DNA of 64,000 bases from Comamonas badia DSM 17552. GTDB lineage: Bacteria; Pseudomonadota; Gammaproteobacteria; Burkholderiales; Burkholderiaceae_C. The position numbers and the translations under genes were made by a program. The stretch is from NCBI RefSeq assembly GCF_000484635.1, contig NZ_AXVM01000002.1:434001-498000 (forward strand), read 5' to 3'. Below, piece by piece: positions 1 to 7,588 of this stretch; the stretch's first letter is position 1; every line of letters begins with the position of its first letter. Under the pieces are notes generated by a model. That model saw only the letters and a list, made by a program, of their open reading frames with translations. It had not been told where the DNA came from and ran no database searches.

Positions 1-422
1 AGCTCAGCACCATGCACAAGGCCACGCTAGTGCTGATCCTGCTCTTCGGCGCGCTGACGCTCGTCCTGCAGGACGAGCGCTTCATCAAATGGAAGCCCAC
101 CGTGCTCTACGCCGCCATGGCGCTGGCGCTGGCCATCGCGCTCTGGGTCTACCACAAGAACTTTCTCAAGATCATGCTGGGCAGCCAGATCGCGCTGCCG
201 GAGGCCATCTGGGGGCACCTCAGCGTGGCCTGGATAGGCTACTGCCTGTTCATGGCCGCCCTCAACGGCTACGTGGCCGCCTATTTCTCCACCGATGCCT
301 GGATGGACTTCAAGCTCTGGGGCTATGTCTTCCCCGTCGTATTCATCATTGGCCAAGGCCTTTACATTGCACGCCACATGAGTGAATCGCCTGAAGTGCC
401 CTCGCCCGGAGCCTCCGAATGA
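1..422 (+). CDS. yciB: YciB/IspZ-family inner membrane septation protein (5' truncated by window)
   Basis: Polytopic inner-membrane protein of the YciB family, implicated in cell envelope integrity and septation. The visible 136+ residues contain the family signature around [14 protein letters not shown], then hydrophobic segments, and end with a short hydrophilic tail. E. coli YciB is about 180 residues. The frame is open to base 1, and the ATG at 12 aligns to the middle of the family, so the true start lies before the window. The stop overlaps the next start by 4 nt (ATGA), indicating coupling with bolA. Confidence 0.85.
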   Translation, partial: LSTMHKATLVLILLFGALTLVLQDERFIKWKPTVLYAAMALALAIALWVYHKNFLKIMLGSQIALPEAIWGHLSVAWIGYCLFMAALNGYVAAYFSTDAWMDFKLWGYVFPVVFIIGQGLYIARHMSESPEVPSPGASE

Positions 423-712
423 GCATCCCCCCCGCACCGGCGGATACCGGCAACGCGGTGACCGCCCAAGCCATGGACGCCGCCTTGCGGCAATCCCTCG
501 CCCCCAGCCAGCTGGAGGTACTGGACGAAAGCTGGCAGCACGAAGGCCATGCGGGCGCCAATGGCACCGGTTTCGGCACGCACTTTCGCGTGCGCATCGC
601 GGCGCCGCGGCTCGCCGGCCTGCGCCGCGTGGCGCAGCACCGGCTTGTGTATGATGCGCTGCGCCCATTCATCGACCAGGGCGCCCACGCGATCGCCATT
701 GAAGTTCTCTGA
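419..712 (+). CDS. bolA: BolA family protein
   Basis: 97-residue BolA-type protein. The family has a class II KH-like fold, pairs with monothiol glutaredoxins and links iron-sulfur trafficking to envelope morphology. Diagnostic parts are the N-terminal [12 protein letters not shown] stretch, the [12 protein letters not shown] strand and the C-terminal [12 protein letters not shown] helix followed by [10 protein letters not shown], where BolA proteins carry the conserved helix-turn and final strand. It starts on an ATG overlapping the yciB stop. A secreted PPIase gene follows after 64 nt, an order common in Burkholderiales. Confidence 0.88.
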   Translation: MSIPPAPADTGNAVTAQAMDAALRQSLAPSQLEVLDESWQHEGHAGANGTGFGTHFRVRIAAPRLAGLRRVAQHRLVYDALRPFIDQGAHAIAIEVL

Positions 713-776
713 TCCGTCCTTACCCCCGAGCGGCCCGCGCCGCTTTCTCCCTCTTTTCCCTCCTCGCATCATTTCC

Positions 777-1562
777 ATGCACCACAAGCTCCTGTCCGGC
801 CTGCTGGCCGTTGCTCTCGTTGGCGCCACGGCACTGCCGGCGGCCGCCCAGAACCTCGCCATCGTCAATGGCAAAGCGGTTCCCACGACCCGCGCCGATC
901 AACTGCAAAAGCAGGTTGAGCAGTCCGGGCGCCCGATCACGCCCGAACTCAAGAACCAGATCAAGGAAGAAGTCATCGCGCGCGAAGTCTTCATGCAGGA
1001 AGCCCAGAAGCGTGGCCTGCAGAACAGCCAGGACTTCAAGGACCAGATGGAACTGGCGCGCCAGGCCCTGCTGATCCGCGAGCTGTTCGCCGATTACCAG
1101 AAGAAGAACCCGGTGACGGATGCCGACGTCAAGGCCGAGTACGACAAATTCGCCGCCGCCAGCGCCGGCAAGGAATACGAGGCCAGCCACATCCTGGTCG
1201 AGAAGGAAGACCAGGCCAGGGACATCATCGCGCAGCTCGACAAGGGCGCGAAATTCGAAGACATCGCCAAGAAGGAATCCAAGGACCCCGGCTCCGGCGC
1301 CAAGGGCGGCGATCTGGGCTGGGCCAACCCGAGCAGCTACGTGCCCGAATTCACCGAAGCCATGATCAAGCTCGAAAAAGGCAAGATCACGCAGGAGCCC
1401 GTCAAGAGCCAGTTCGGCTGGCACATCATCCGCCTGAACGACATCCGCGACGCACAGCTGCCCAAGCTCGACGACGTGAAAGGCCAGATCCGCCAGCAGC
1501 TGGAACAGCAGAAACTCGGGCAATTCCAGCAGGATCTGCGCTCCAAGGCCAAGGTCGAGTAA
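777..1562 (+). CDS. Secreted PpiC/parvulin-type peptidyl-prolyl cis-trans isomerase
   Basis: 261-residue periplasmic foldase. Residues 1-23 form a Sec signal peptide (basic start, hydrophobic core, AAA-Q cleavage region). A charged helical chaperone domain follows (about 25-125). One parvulin domain begins near EYEASHILVEKED and contains the GAKGGDLGW and FGWHIIRLNDI signatures. The frame is open further upstream, but the ATG at 777 is chosen because it starts the signal peptide. The family isomerises X-Pro bonds in exported proteins. It follows bolA on the same strand and ends in a GC-rich hairpin. Confidence 0.88.
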   Translation: MHHKLLSGLLAVALVGATALPAAAQNLAIVNGKAVPTTRADQLQKQVEQSGRPITPELKNQIKEEVIAREVFMQEAQKRGLQNSQDFKDQMELARQALLIRELFADYQKKNPVTDADVKAEYDKFAAASAGKEYEASHILVEKEDQARDIIAQLDKGAKFEDIAKKESKDPGSGAKGGDLGWANPSSYVPEFTEAMIKLEKGKITQEPVKSQFGWHIIRLNDIRDAQLPKLDDVKGQIRQQLEQQKLGQFQQDLRSKAKVE

Positions 1563-1563
1563 A

Positions 1564-1602
1564 ACCGGCCGGCGGCAGGGCCGCCGCCTTCCCGGTCTTC
1601 TT
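1564..1602 (+). terminator. Probable terminator after the parvulin gene
   Basis: Inverted repeat CGGCGGC / GCCGCCG (1570-1576 and 1580-1586) inside an outer ACCGG / CCGGT pairing, immediately after the stop codon and followed by a pyrimidine-rich TCTTCTT tract. The U-run is weak, so efficiency is uncertain. Confidence 0.45.
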
Positions 1603-1841
1603 GTTCACCACGTCCGATACGCGTGGACGGGGCAGCATCAGGATTTCTGCCGCTTCAAGTGGTGCTGTTCGATCCACCCCGCCAGTTCGGTCATGAGCTG
1701 CTCCCTGAGCTGCCTGGTGTCATTGATCTGCTGTTGCGATGCCAGATGCAGCCGCTGGGCTTCTTCGTGCGGGAATCCCAACTCCAGGAACAGATTTGCT
1801 CCGGGTTTGGTCACGCGGCGGATTTCAGTGTCGATCTTCAT
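1594..1841 (-). pseudogene. Frameshifted HigA/XRE-type antitoxin remnant
   Basis: The minus-strand frame from 1841 begins MKIDTEIRRVTKPGANLF, the typical N-terminus of the short XRE antitoxins that partner Gp49-like (HigB) toxins. It runs to WIEQHHLK and then hits a stop near 1638. The conserved continuation (EAAEILMLPRPRVSDVVNKK) is present in a different frame just before that stop, so a small indel has broken the HTH domain. The gene is cut short where it meets the parvulin terminator. The start overlaps the stop of the toxin remnant (ATGA), as in intact higBA operons. Inferred non-functional. Confidence 0.7.
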
Positions 1842-1936
1842 GGTTTGCCTTTCCTTGCATTGGCGATGGCCCGGTAGCGAGCCTCGGCGATGCGCTTATC
1901 CTGTTGGCTTGTCGCCTCCATATAGACGAATACGGG
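1838..1936 (-). pseudogene. 3' remnant of a HigB/RelE-type (Gp49-like) toxin gene
   Basis: The minus strand encodes an open tail VFVYMEATSQQDKRI followed by AEARYRAIANARKGKP and a stop that overlaps the antitoxin ATG by 4 nt. This resembles the C-terminus of phage-derived Gp49-like toxins encoded immediately upstream of XRE antitoxins. An in-frame TGA at 1937-1939 and loss of the remaining two thirds of the gene show that only the last 32 codons survive. Function lost; assignment based on family resemblance and gene order. Confidence 0.55.
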
Positions 1937-1952
1937 TCAAGAGCGCAGCCTG

Positions 1953-2468
1953 CTAGCCTGTCGGCGGCACCAACCCCGCCACCTGCTCCCGCGCCAGCAC
2001 ATGCCCGTGCGCGGCCGCCCTGGCCAGCCACATCAGCGCCAGCGCATCGCCCTCGGCGCCGCCTGCCCGGCCGGCCGCATGCAGCAGCGCCAGCCAATGC
2101 ATCGCATCCGCCTCGCCCTGCTGCGCCGCCAATTCCAGAAAATACCGCGCCGCCGCCACGCCCCCATCGTTGCCCTCGCTGCCCTGCGCCGCGTCCAGCG
2201 CCGCCAGCGCCAGCAGCGCCCCCATGTCTGCCTGCGCCGCCGCCTCGCCCCGGTCCGCGCGCTCCAGCAGCGGCGCATCCTGCGCCGCCAAGGGCACCGC
2301 CAGCTCCGCCTGCAGCGCCGCCCACGGCACCAGCGCCCGCCCATCGGCCTGGCGCGCCACCAGCCCCTGCTCCATCCGCCGCTGCCAGGTGCGCACGCTG
2401 CGCCCCGTCACGGCGGCCACCGTGTTGACGTGAAGGGCGACGCAAGGCGGGGGGTACTCCGTGGACAT
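1953..2468 (-). CDS. Sel1-repeat protein with N-terminal HTH-like segment
   Basis: 171-residue, alanine-rich protein. Residues about 8-50 (VALHVNTVAAVTGRSVRTW onward) resemble a short helix-turn-helix or MerR-like segment. The C-terminal half contains Sel1/TPR-like repeats (AARYFLELAAQQGEADAMHW and MWLARAAAHGHVLA), which mediate protein contacts. A start ten codons further upstream is possible, but the ATG at 2468 directly precedes the conserved part. It lies divergent to the pilin gene with a 220-nt gap. No specific function can be assigned. Confidence 0.6.
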   Translation of the reverse strand: MSTEYPPPCVALHVNTVAAVTGRSVRTWQRRMEQGLVARQADGRALVPWAALQAELAVPLAAQDAPLLERADRGEAAAQADMGALLALAALDAAQGSEGNDGGVAAARYFLELAAQQGEADAMHWLALLHAAGRAGGAEGDALALMWLARAAAHGHVLAREQVAGLVPPTG

Positions 2469-2598
2469 GCGCGCATTGTCACCCCACCCACCCGACACCG
2501 CGCGGCGTGTCGCAGTTTTTTGGCGACAAGCGCCGATCTACCCCCATTTCCACCGGCTCATCGCGCGTTTTCACCCCGGAACCTGGTTCACAGTTGCC

Positions 2599-2614
2599 TG
2601 GCACGATGCGTGCT
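2599..2614 (+). promoter_or_regulatory. Sigma-54 (RpoN) -24/-12 promoter of the pilin gene
   Basis: TGGCAC-N5-GTGCT at 2599-2614 matches the RpoN consensus TGGCAC-N5-TTGCW, with the invariant GG (2600-2601) and GC (2612-2613) separated by exactly 10 bp. The pilin ATG lies about 80 nt downstream. PilA genes are classically RpoN/PilR-dependent, so placement and family knowledge agree. Confidence 0.75.
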
Positions 2615-2691
2615 TGAAACTACACCGTGCGGCGACGCACCATGCGTAGTGTCTCCAAGGTTCAACCTCTACTTTGCAAGGGAATGGAAAT

Positions 2692-3111
2692 ATGAAAACG
2701 ATGAAGAAAGTGCAGCAGGGCTTTACCCTGATCGAATTGATGATCGTGGTGGCGATCATCGGTATTCTGGCTGCGGTGGCGCTGCCGGCGTATCAGGATT
2801 ACATCGTGAAATCGCAAGTGTCCGAAGTGATGCTGGCCGCATCTTCGGCCCGTACCACGGTGTCGGAAGCCGCAGCAGTGGAGTCAGGCACGGCCATGCC
2901 TACCAGCGTCTCTATCGAAAGCCAAACGTCGAAATTTGTCTCAGGCGTTGCATACGCTACTGGTATAATTACTGCCACATCCAAAAGTCTGAGTGGTGGT
3001 GTTTCGGGAACCATTATCTTGACAGGAGCAAAGCAATCGAATGGTCAGGTGACATGGACATGTGCTGGTACCATTCCGGCAAAATACCGCCCTGCTTCGT
3101 GCAAGGGCTAA
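2692..3111 (+). CDS. pilA: Type IV major pilin-like protein
   Basis: 139-residue prepilin. A short leader ([10 protein letters not shown]) precedes the prepilin peptidase site G|F. Next comes the invariant [18 protein letters not shown] segment with Glu+5, the N-terminal assembly helix. Two cysteines near the C-terminus (TWTC and PASC) can form the D-loop disulfide. The ATG at 2692 is preferred because it gives a 10-residue leader after an AAGGG-type ribosome site; the ATG at 2701 is an alternative. The gene is monocistronic up to a strong terminator and is preceded by a sigma-54 promoter. Confidence 0.88.
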   Translation: MKTMKKVQQGFTLIELMIVVAIIGILAAVALPAYQDYIVKSQVSEVMLAASSARTTVSEAAAVESGTAMPTSVSIESQTSKFVSGVAYATGIITATSKSLSGGVSGTIILTGAKQSNGQVTWTCAGTIPAKYRPASCKG

Positions 3112-3141
3112 TATTTTAGCCAGTGGTTTTTTCAACCAATC

Positions 3142-3173
3142 AACCCGCCCCGCGAGGCGGGTTTTTTCTTTTT
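3142..3173 (+). terminator. Rho-independent terminator after pilin gene
   Basis: CCCGCC (3144-3149), a 6-nt loop, GGCGGG (3156-3161), then TTTTTTCTTTTTT. A strong intrinsic terminator. It lies between the pilin and the next same-strand gene, whose frame is open through it, so readthrough may feed the downstream gene. Confidence 0.85.
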
Positions 3174-3197
3174 TGCCTTAGTGCCATCAGCCTGCTG

Positions 3198-5024
3198 ATG
3201 GCTGCAGTCTGGCTGATTTTCAGCGCCGCCTTGCCGGGTATCGTGCATTTTGACGATATCGGCAACCTGAAGGGTCTGGCATCGATCAACGATTTGAGCA
3301 CTGCGTGGCACTGGGTGCGTGAAGGACATGCGGGCCCTCTGGGACGCCCTCTTTCATTGATCACATTTGCTCTGCAATATTATGAATGGCCCAACCCAGA
3401 ATCATTCTTGCTTTGGAATATCGCCATTCACACGATCAACGCCTTGTTGGTTTTATGGCTCTCGGTATTGATAACGCAACGGCTCAACTACAAAGAAAAA
3501 AGACAAATTTACGTCGGATTTTTTGTAGCTGCAGCATGGGCAACGCTACCCCTGCTCAATACATCTGTATTATTCATCGTGCAGCGCATGACGCTGCTTT
3601 CCGCCACCTTTGTTTTGGGTGGGTTGATTGCATTTTTAAAGCTGCGTGGTGATAAATATTCACATTGGAAGCATCAATTACTGGCATTATCAGCATTGGG
3701 TTTTTTTGGCATTCTGGCAATATTTGCCAAAGAAAATGGTGCGCTGATAGTTGTTTACGCACTGATAATTGAGTGTCTTTTGATTTTCCATGTGCGTGAT
3801 AAAAAAATCACATGGGCCGCAAAAGCATTCCTGTTTGGTAATACGCTTCTCCTTCTTGGGCTTTTTTCTTTTCTACCGTGGCCCGATTGCACCGAGCTTA
3901 CCCGTGGTTTCACGGTATGGGATCGCCTGGGGAGTCAGGGCGTTATTTTATTGAACTATCTGAAGGGGATTTTTTTACCAACAGGTGCGGAATTGAACCC
4001 TTTCCGTTTCGAATTTTTTTTGCGTGACCATAAAAACATGCATTGGGGTATCGTGCTTTGGCTCACGTTCATGGCTTCTCCCTTGATTGCATGGCGGCTT
4101 GGTGGCCGGCGCGCATTGCCGGTAGCCTTGGCGTGCGCCTGGTTTTTTTATGGCCACATCATGGAATCCGGATGGTTATCGCTGGAACCCTATTTTGCGC
4201 ATCGCAATTATTTGGCAGCACTGGGCCCTATATTTCTCTTGGTCGCTTGGTTTTCGCTGCCAAAAACTGGCGCTTTGTGGCGCGGTATCGGGATAATCTA
4301 TCTTGGTTTGCTTATTGCCGTTTCCTGGATGAATACATCTCTATGGGGAAATCGCGCGCTGGCGGCAGAAATTTGGGCAAAACAGGAACCCCTCAGTACC
4401 CGAGCGACACTGAATTTAGCCTATTACCTGGAAAAAACACAAGGCGTAGCGACAGCGCAAGATTTTCTCAATCATGTCATGACTACGCAACGAGATAGTA
4501 CCGGGCTGCGCTTGCAAAGCTTGATCAGTGCGTGCCGTCTTGATCCTGAAACCGATCATTCAGCATTGGTAAAAGATGCCACGCATGCAATTCGCACCCT
4601 TCCTTATGAGGGCTGGGCTCCGGATCTTGTTGAAAATCTGCTAACCACGATTGATAAGCAACAATGTCACGGTGTTGGGTATACCGAGATCGCAGAAATT
4701 GCCACTACCTTCCTGAACAGATCTGCTTATCAATGCTCCAAGCCCATTCAGCACAATTTATTGAGCATACTTGGGGTGGTTGCATTGCATCAAGGCCAGA
4801 CAAATCAGGCGTTGGATTTTTTATATATGGGGTTTCAGTCATCACCGTCTTACGCTACAGCAAAATTCTACCTAGATGTCGCGCAGCAGAACAACAATGT
4901 CGAAGCCATTGAGAAATTGAACCGATTGCTGACCGGAATGTCAGCTCCTAAAGGAACACCTTCCGCAGAATGGATGCTGCTGATTGAAAAAATTCACGTA
5001 TATTTGCAGACACACAATCCATAA
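3198..5024 (+). CDS. Membrane GT-C-type glycosyltransferase, possible pilin glycosylation protein
   Basis: About 608 residues. A polytopic N-terminal two thirds has roughly ten hydrophobic segments, followed by a soluble helical, TPR-like C-terminus. The first periplasmic loop contains HFDDIGNL and, further on, GRPLSLITFA, like the acidic active-site loop of GT-C enzymes (ArnT/TMTC-like, TfpW-like). Such genes often lie directly behind pilA and modify pilin; that role is inferred from position. The ATG at 3198 is chosen because the frame upstream passes through the terminator. Base composition is clearly AT-richer than the flanks, suggesting transfer. Confidence 0.55.
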   Translation: MAAVWLIFSAALPGIVHFDDIGNLKGLASINDLSTAWHWVREGHAGPLGRPLSLITFALQYYEWPNPESFLLWNIAIHTINALLVLWLSVLITQRLNYKEKRQIYVGFFVAAAWATLPLLNTSVLFIVQRMTLLSATFVLGGLIAFLKLRGDKYSHWKHQLLALSALGFFGILAIFAKENGALIVVYALIIECLLIFHVRDKKITWAAKAFLFGNTLLLLGLFSFLPWPDCTELTRGFTVWDRLGSQGVILLNYLKGIFLPTGAELNPFRFEFFLRDHKNMHWGIVLWLTFMASPLIAWRLGGRRALPVALACAWFFYGHIMESGWLSLEPYFAHRNYLAALGPIFLLVAWFSLPKTGALWRGIGIIYLGLLIAVSWMNTSLWGNRALAAEIWAKQEPLSTRATLNLAYYLEKTQGVATAQDFLNHVMTTQRDSTGLRLQSLISACRLDPETDHSALVKDATHAIRTLPYEGWAPDLVENLLTTIDKQQCHGVGYTEIAEIATTFLNRSAYQCSKPIQHNLLSILGVVALHQGQTNQALDFLYMGFQSSPSYATAKFYLDVAQQNNNVEAIEKLNRLLTGMSAPKGTPSAEWMLLIEKIHVYLQTHNP

Positions 5025-5034
5025 GCCAACAAGC

Positions 5035-5895
5035 ATGAACACTGACATCAGCATCGTTCTACCGGCCAAAAACGAAGCTGCCGCCATTGGCCAAACGATA
5101 GCAAAAATTCTTGCTCTGCAGTACCCGCAGGCTGATATCTTGGTCATCAACGACGGCTCCATCGACAATACCGCTACCGTCGCCGAGGCAGCAGGCGCCC
5201 GCGTCATCCACCACCCCTATGGCAAAGGCAACGGCGCCGCCATCAAGACCGGTGCGCGTGCAGCGCAGGGCAACGTCATCGTCTTCATGGATGCCGACGG
5301 CCAGCATGACCCGGCGGATATCGCCCGTCTGCTGGCAAAGCTCCAGGAGGGCCACGACATGGTGGTGGGCGCGCGCCAGAAAGGCTCGCAGGCCAGCATC
5401 GGGCGGGGCCTGGCCAATGGCTTTTACAACCGTCTGGCCAGCTGGATGACCGGGCACCGGGTGGAAGACCTCACCAGCGGCTTTCGCGCGGTGCGTGCGG
5501 ACAAATTCTGTGAATTTCTCTACCTTCTGCCCAACGGCTTTTCCTACCCCACCACCAGCACCATGGCATTTTTCCGCGCTGGTTATTCGGTGGCCTATGT
5601 GCCCATCCACGCCGCCAAACGTATCGGCAAAAGCCACATCAATCTGCTGCGCGACGGCACGCGCTTTCTGCTCATCATCTTCAAGATCGGCACGCTGTTT
5701 TCGCCGCTCAAGATTTTTGCCCCGGTGGCGGCAGGCATGTTCGCATTGGCATCCGCCTGGTATGGCTGGACCTGGTGGCACGAGGGGCGCTTCACCAACA
5801 TGAGCGCGCTGCTATACACCTCCAGCGTGCTAATTTTTCTGCTCGGCCTGATTTCCGAGCAGATCACGGCACTGATGTACAAGGATAGACAGTGA
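5035..5895 (+). CDS. GT2 family glycosyltransferase, polyprenyl-phosphate (DPM1/GtrB-like) type
   Basis: 286 residues. The N-terminal GT-A domain starts ISIVLPAKNEAAAIG, with VINDGSIDNT, the metal-binding FMDADGQHDP and the DLTSGFRA segment typical of dolichol/undecaprenyl-phosphate sugar transferases. Two C-terminal membrane segments follow (about 225-245 and 258-280). The family moves a sugar from a nucleotide donor to polyprenyl phosphate for use by GT-C enzymes on the other membrane face. It follows the GT-C gene by 10 nt, so the pair plausibly forms one donor/transfer unit. An upstream in-frame ATG at 4984 lies inside the previous gene and is rejected. Confidence 0.82.
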   Translation: MNTDISIVLPAKNEAAAIGQTIAKILALQYPQADILVINDGSIDNTATVAEAAGARVIHHPYGKGNGAAIKTGARAAQGNVIVFMDADGQHDPADIARLLAKLQEGHDMVVGARQKGSQASIGRGLANGFYNRLASWMTGHRVEDLTSGFRAVRADKFCEFLYLLPNGFSYPTTSTMAFFRAGYSVAYVPIHAAKRIGKSHINLLRDGTRFLLIIFKIGTLFSPLKIFAPVAAGMFALASAWYGWTWWHEGRFTNMSALLYTSSVLIFLLGLISEQITALMYKDRQ

Positions 5896-6001
5896 CTTTA
5901 TCGAAAAAGATAGCTATCCGCGCTTGCTGGGCAAGTGTTCAAGGCTGATTTTCAGTAGCATTCACATGCTTTGGCAGCAGGCTTGGTAAGAACTCAAAAT
6001 T

Positions 6002-6019
6002 TGTCCTTTATTAAAGACA
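6002..6019 (+). promoter_or_regulatory. Candidate HipB operator (imperfect palindrome), copy 1
   Basis: TGTCCTTTATTAAAGACA, a near-palindrome, lies 52 nt before the conserved MLPIRT codons of hipB. The second hipB copy has a perfect palindrome at the equivalent place (18974-18991), which argues that the site is a conserved operator. Confidence 0.5.
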
Positions 6020-6062
6020 TTTTTTGAATATTCTCCATAGTTGGCTTATATTCAGGTCAATC

Positions 6063-6335
6063 ATGAGCCAGATGCTTCCCATCCGCACCACTGCCGACTT
6101 GGGTTTGGCCGTCCGCAGCGCCCGCCAGGATGCGGGCCTGAAAGCCACCCGGGTAGCCGCCCAGGCGGGGCGCAGCCGCGACTTGCTGCACCGGCTGGAG
6201 GGCGGCGGCGATGTCACCACCAGTGCCTTGCTGGACGTTTTGCGCAGCATGGGCTACACGCTGCGGCTGGAAAAGCTGGCATTGCCCACGCTGGAGGAAA
6301 TGCGCCAGCGTTTTGCCGACGACGATGACGCATAG
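6063..6335 (+). CDS. hipB: HipB-like XRE antitoxin
   Basis: 90-residue DNA-binding antitoxin with an XRE helix-turn-helix (LGLAVRSARQDAGLKATRVA, then SRDLLHRLEGG as recognition part). HipB proteins bind and neutralise the HipA kinase and repress their own operon. The ATG at 6063 follows an AGGT ribosome site; the second ATG at 6072 also exists in the duplicate copy. It is 11 nt upstream of hipA. From 6067 onward this gene is nearly identical to a second hipB at 19045. Confidence 0.85.
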   Translation: MSQMLPIRTTADLGLAVRSARQDAGLKATRVAAQAGRSRDLLHRLEGGGDVTTSALLDVLRSMGYTLRLEKLALPTLEEMRQRFADDDDA

Positions 6336-6382
6336 GCGCCGCCGCCATGCAGGAATCCATCAAGCTGCTGCAGGTTGAACTG
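6067..6382 (+). repeat. 316-bp direct repeat (hipB plus start of hipA), copy 1
   Basis: Nearly identical to 19040-19355 and in the same orientation. It covers hipB from just before MLPIRT through the first codons of hipA (VEL). Recombination between the copies would delete or tandemly duplicate the intervening 13 kb, which includes the entire glycan locus. Confidence 0.85.
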
Positions 6383-7588
6383 GGCGGCGCGCTGTCTGGT
6401 CAGTTGCTGCAGCAGTCCGGTTTTGAATACCGCTACCTGCAAGCTTCTGCCACGCAGCCCGCGGTGGGCTTGCTGATGCCGCCCAGCCAGCTTACCTGGC
6501 GCGATGGCGCGCTGTTCCCCGTCATGGATCAGAATTTGCCGGAGGGTGATTTATTCAACCGGCTGCGCCAGCACTTTCCCAAGCAGCCGATGACTGCCAT
6601 GCGTCTGCTGGCGCTGATGGGGCGCAATGGCATCGGTCGGCTGGGCTACGGCGTACCGGGCCAACCACCGGCCCCACCGGCAGAGCCCATTGCCCGCAGC
6701 ACCTTGCTGCGCATGCCTTTCACGGAGCAGGTGTTTGACGATTTGGTGATGGCCTATTTGGCGACGGGCATGGGCGTAGCGGGCATGCAGCCCAAGATCA
6801 TGGTGCCCGACCGGGCCACGATTCCCATCCCCAACCTGATCGTCAAGACAGGTAGCGCGGCTTACCCTGGCTTGGCGGCCAACGAGTTCATGTGTTTGCA
6901 AGTCGCCCAGCGTGCGGGCATTGACGTGGCGCAGGCGGAATTGAGCGACGATGGCCAGATGCTGCTGGTGGAACGCTTTGACATTGCCGCTGATGGCCAG
7001 CGCCTGGGGTTTGAAGATGTGGCCTCCTTGATGGGGCTGCGTGTGCGCGACACCCTGTCTGAGCGCAAATACCACGGCAGCTACCAGAGGGTGGTCGAAC
7101 TGCTGGGGCTGGTCACACGCCAGCGCGAAGATTTGCAGCGGTTTTTTGAACAACTGACGCTCTCGATCATGGTGGGCAACGGCGATGCGCACCTGAAGAA
7201 TTTTGGCGTGCTGTACCAAGGCGTGGCAGACGACATTCGCCTCTCGCCCTTGTACGACGTGGTGACGACGCGCATTTATCGCTACCAGCGCTCTCCCGGT
7301 GGCCCCGAGCTGGAAGACAACACCATGGCGCTGCGCCTGTTTGCGGGCAAGGGCCAGCGTTCCAAAACCTACCCTCTGCCCGATGAATTGCTGCACTTTG
7401 GCCGCCAGGTGTGCCAGGTACGCAACCCCGCCCAGGTACTGGCCCGAATCGCCCAAGCCATGAGCGAAACGCTGCATGCTGCCCGCGGCGATGCCCGCAT
7501 ACCGCACCGCCTATATGAACAAATGGTGCCGGTGTGGGAGGCGGGGATGGGGTATGCAAGGGCGTTGGCGGGGAAGATCAAGGTATGA
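6347..7588 (+). CDS. hipA: HipA family serine/threonine kinase toxin
   Basis: 413 residues. N-terminal HipA_N domain (1-100), ATP-binding region with GMQPK (near 147-150), VERFD at 208-212, the catalytic loop GNGDAHLKN at 277-285 and the metal-binding PLYD at 301-304: all HipA landmarks are intact. The family phosphorylates targets such as aminoacyl-tRNA synthetases and induces dormancy unless bound by HipB. The stop overlaps the flippase start (ATGA), placing the toxin in the same translational chain as glycan-export genes. A second copy of its first 12 codons survives at 19320. Confidence 0.88.
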   Translation: MQESIKLLQVELGGALSGQLLQQSGFEYRYLQASATQPAVGLLMPPSQLTWRDGALFPVMDQNLPEGDLFNRLRQHFPKQPMTAMRLLALMGRNGIGRLGYGVPGQPPAPPAEPIARSTLLRMPFTEQVFDDLVMAYLATGMGVAGMQPKIMVPDRATIPIPNLIVKTGSAAYPGLAANEFMCLQVAQRAGIDVAQAELSDDGQMLLVERFDIAADGQRLGFEDVASLMGLRVRDTLSERKYHGSYQRVVELLGLVTRQREDLQRFFEQLTLSIMVGNGDAHLKNFGVLYQGVADDIRLSPLYDVVTTRIYRYQRSPGGPELEDNTMALRLFAGKGQRSKTYPLPDELLHFGRQVCQVRNPAQVLARIAQAMSETLHAARGDARIPHRLYEQMVPVWEAGMGYARALAGKIKV

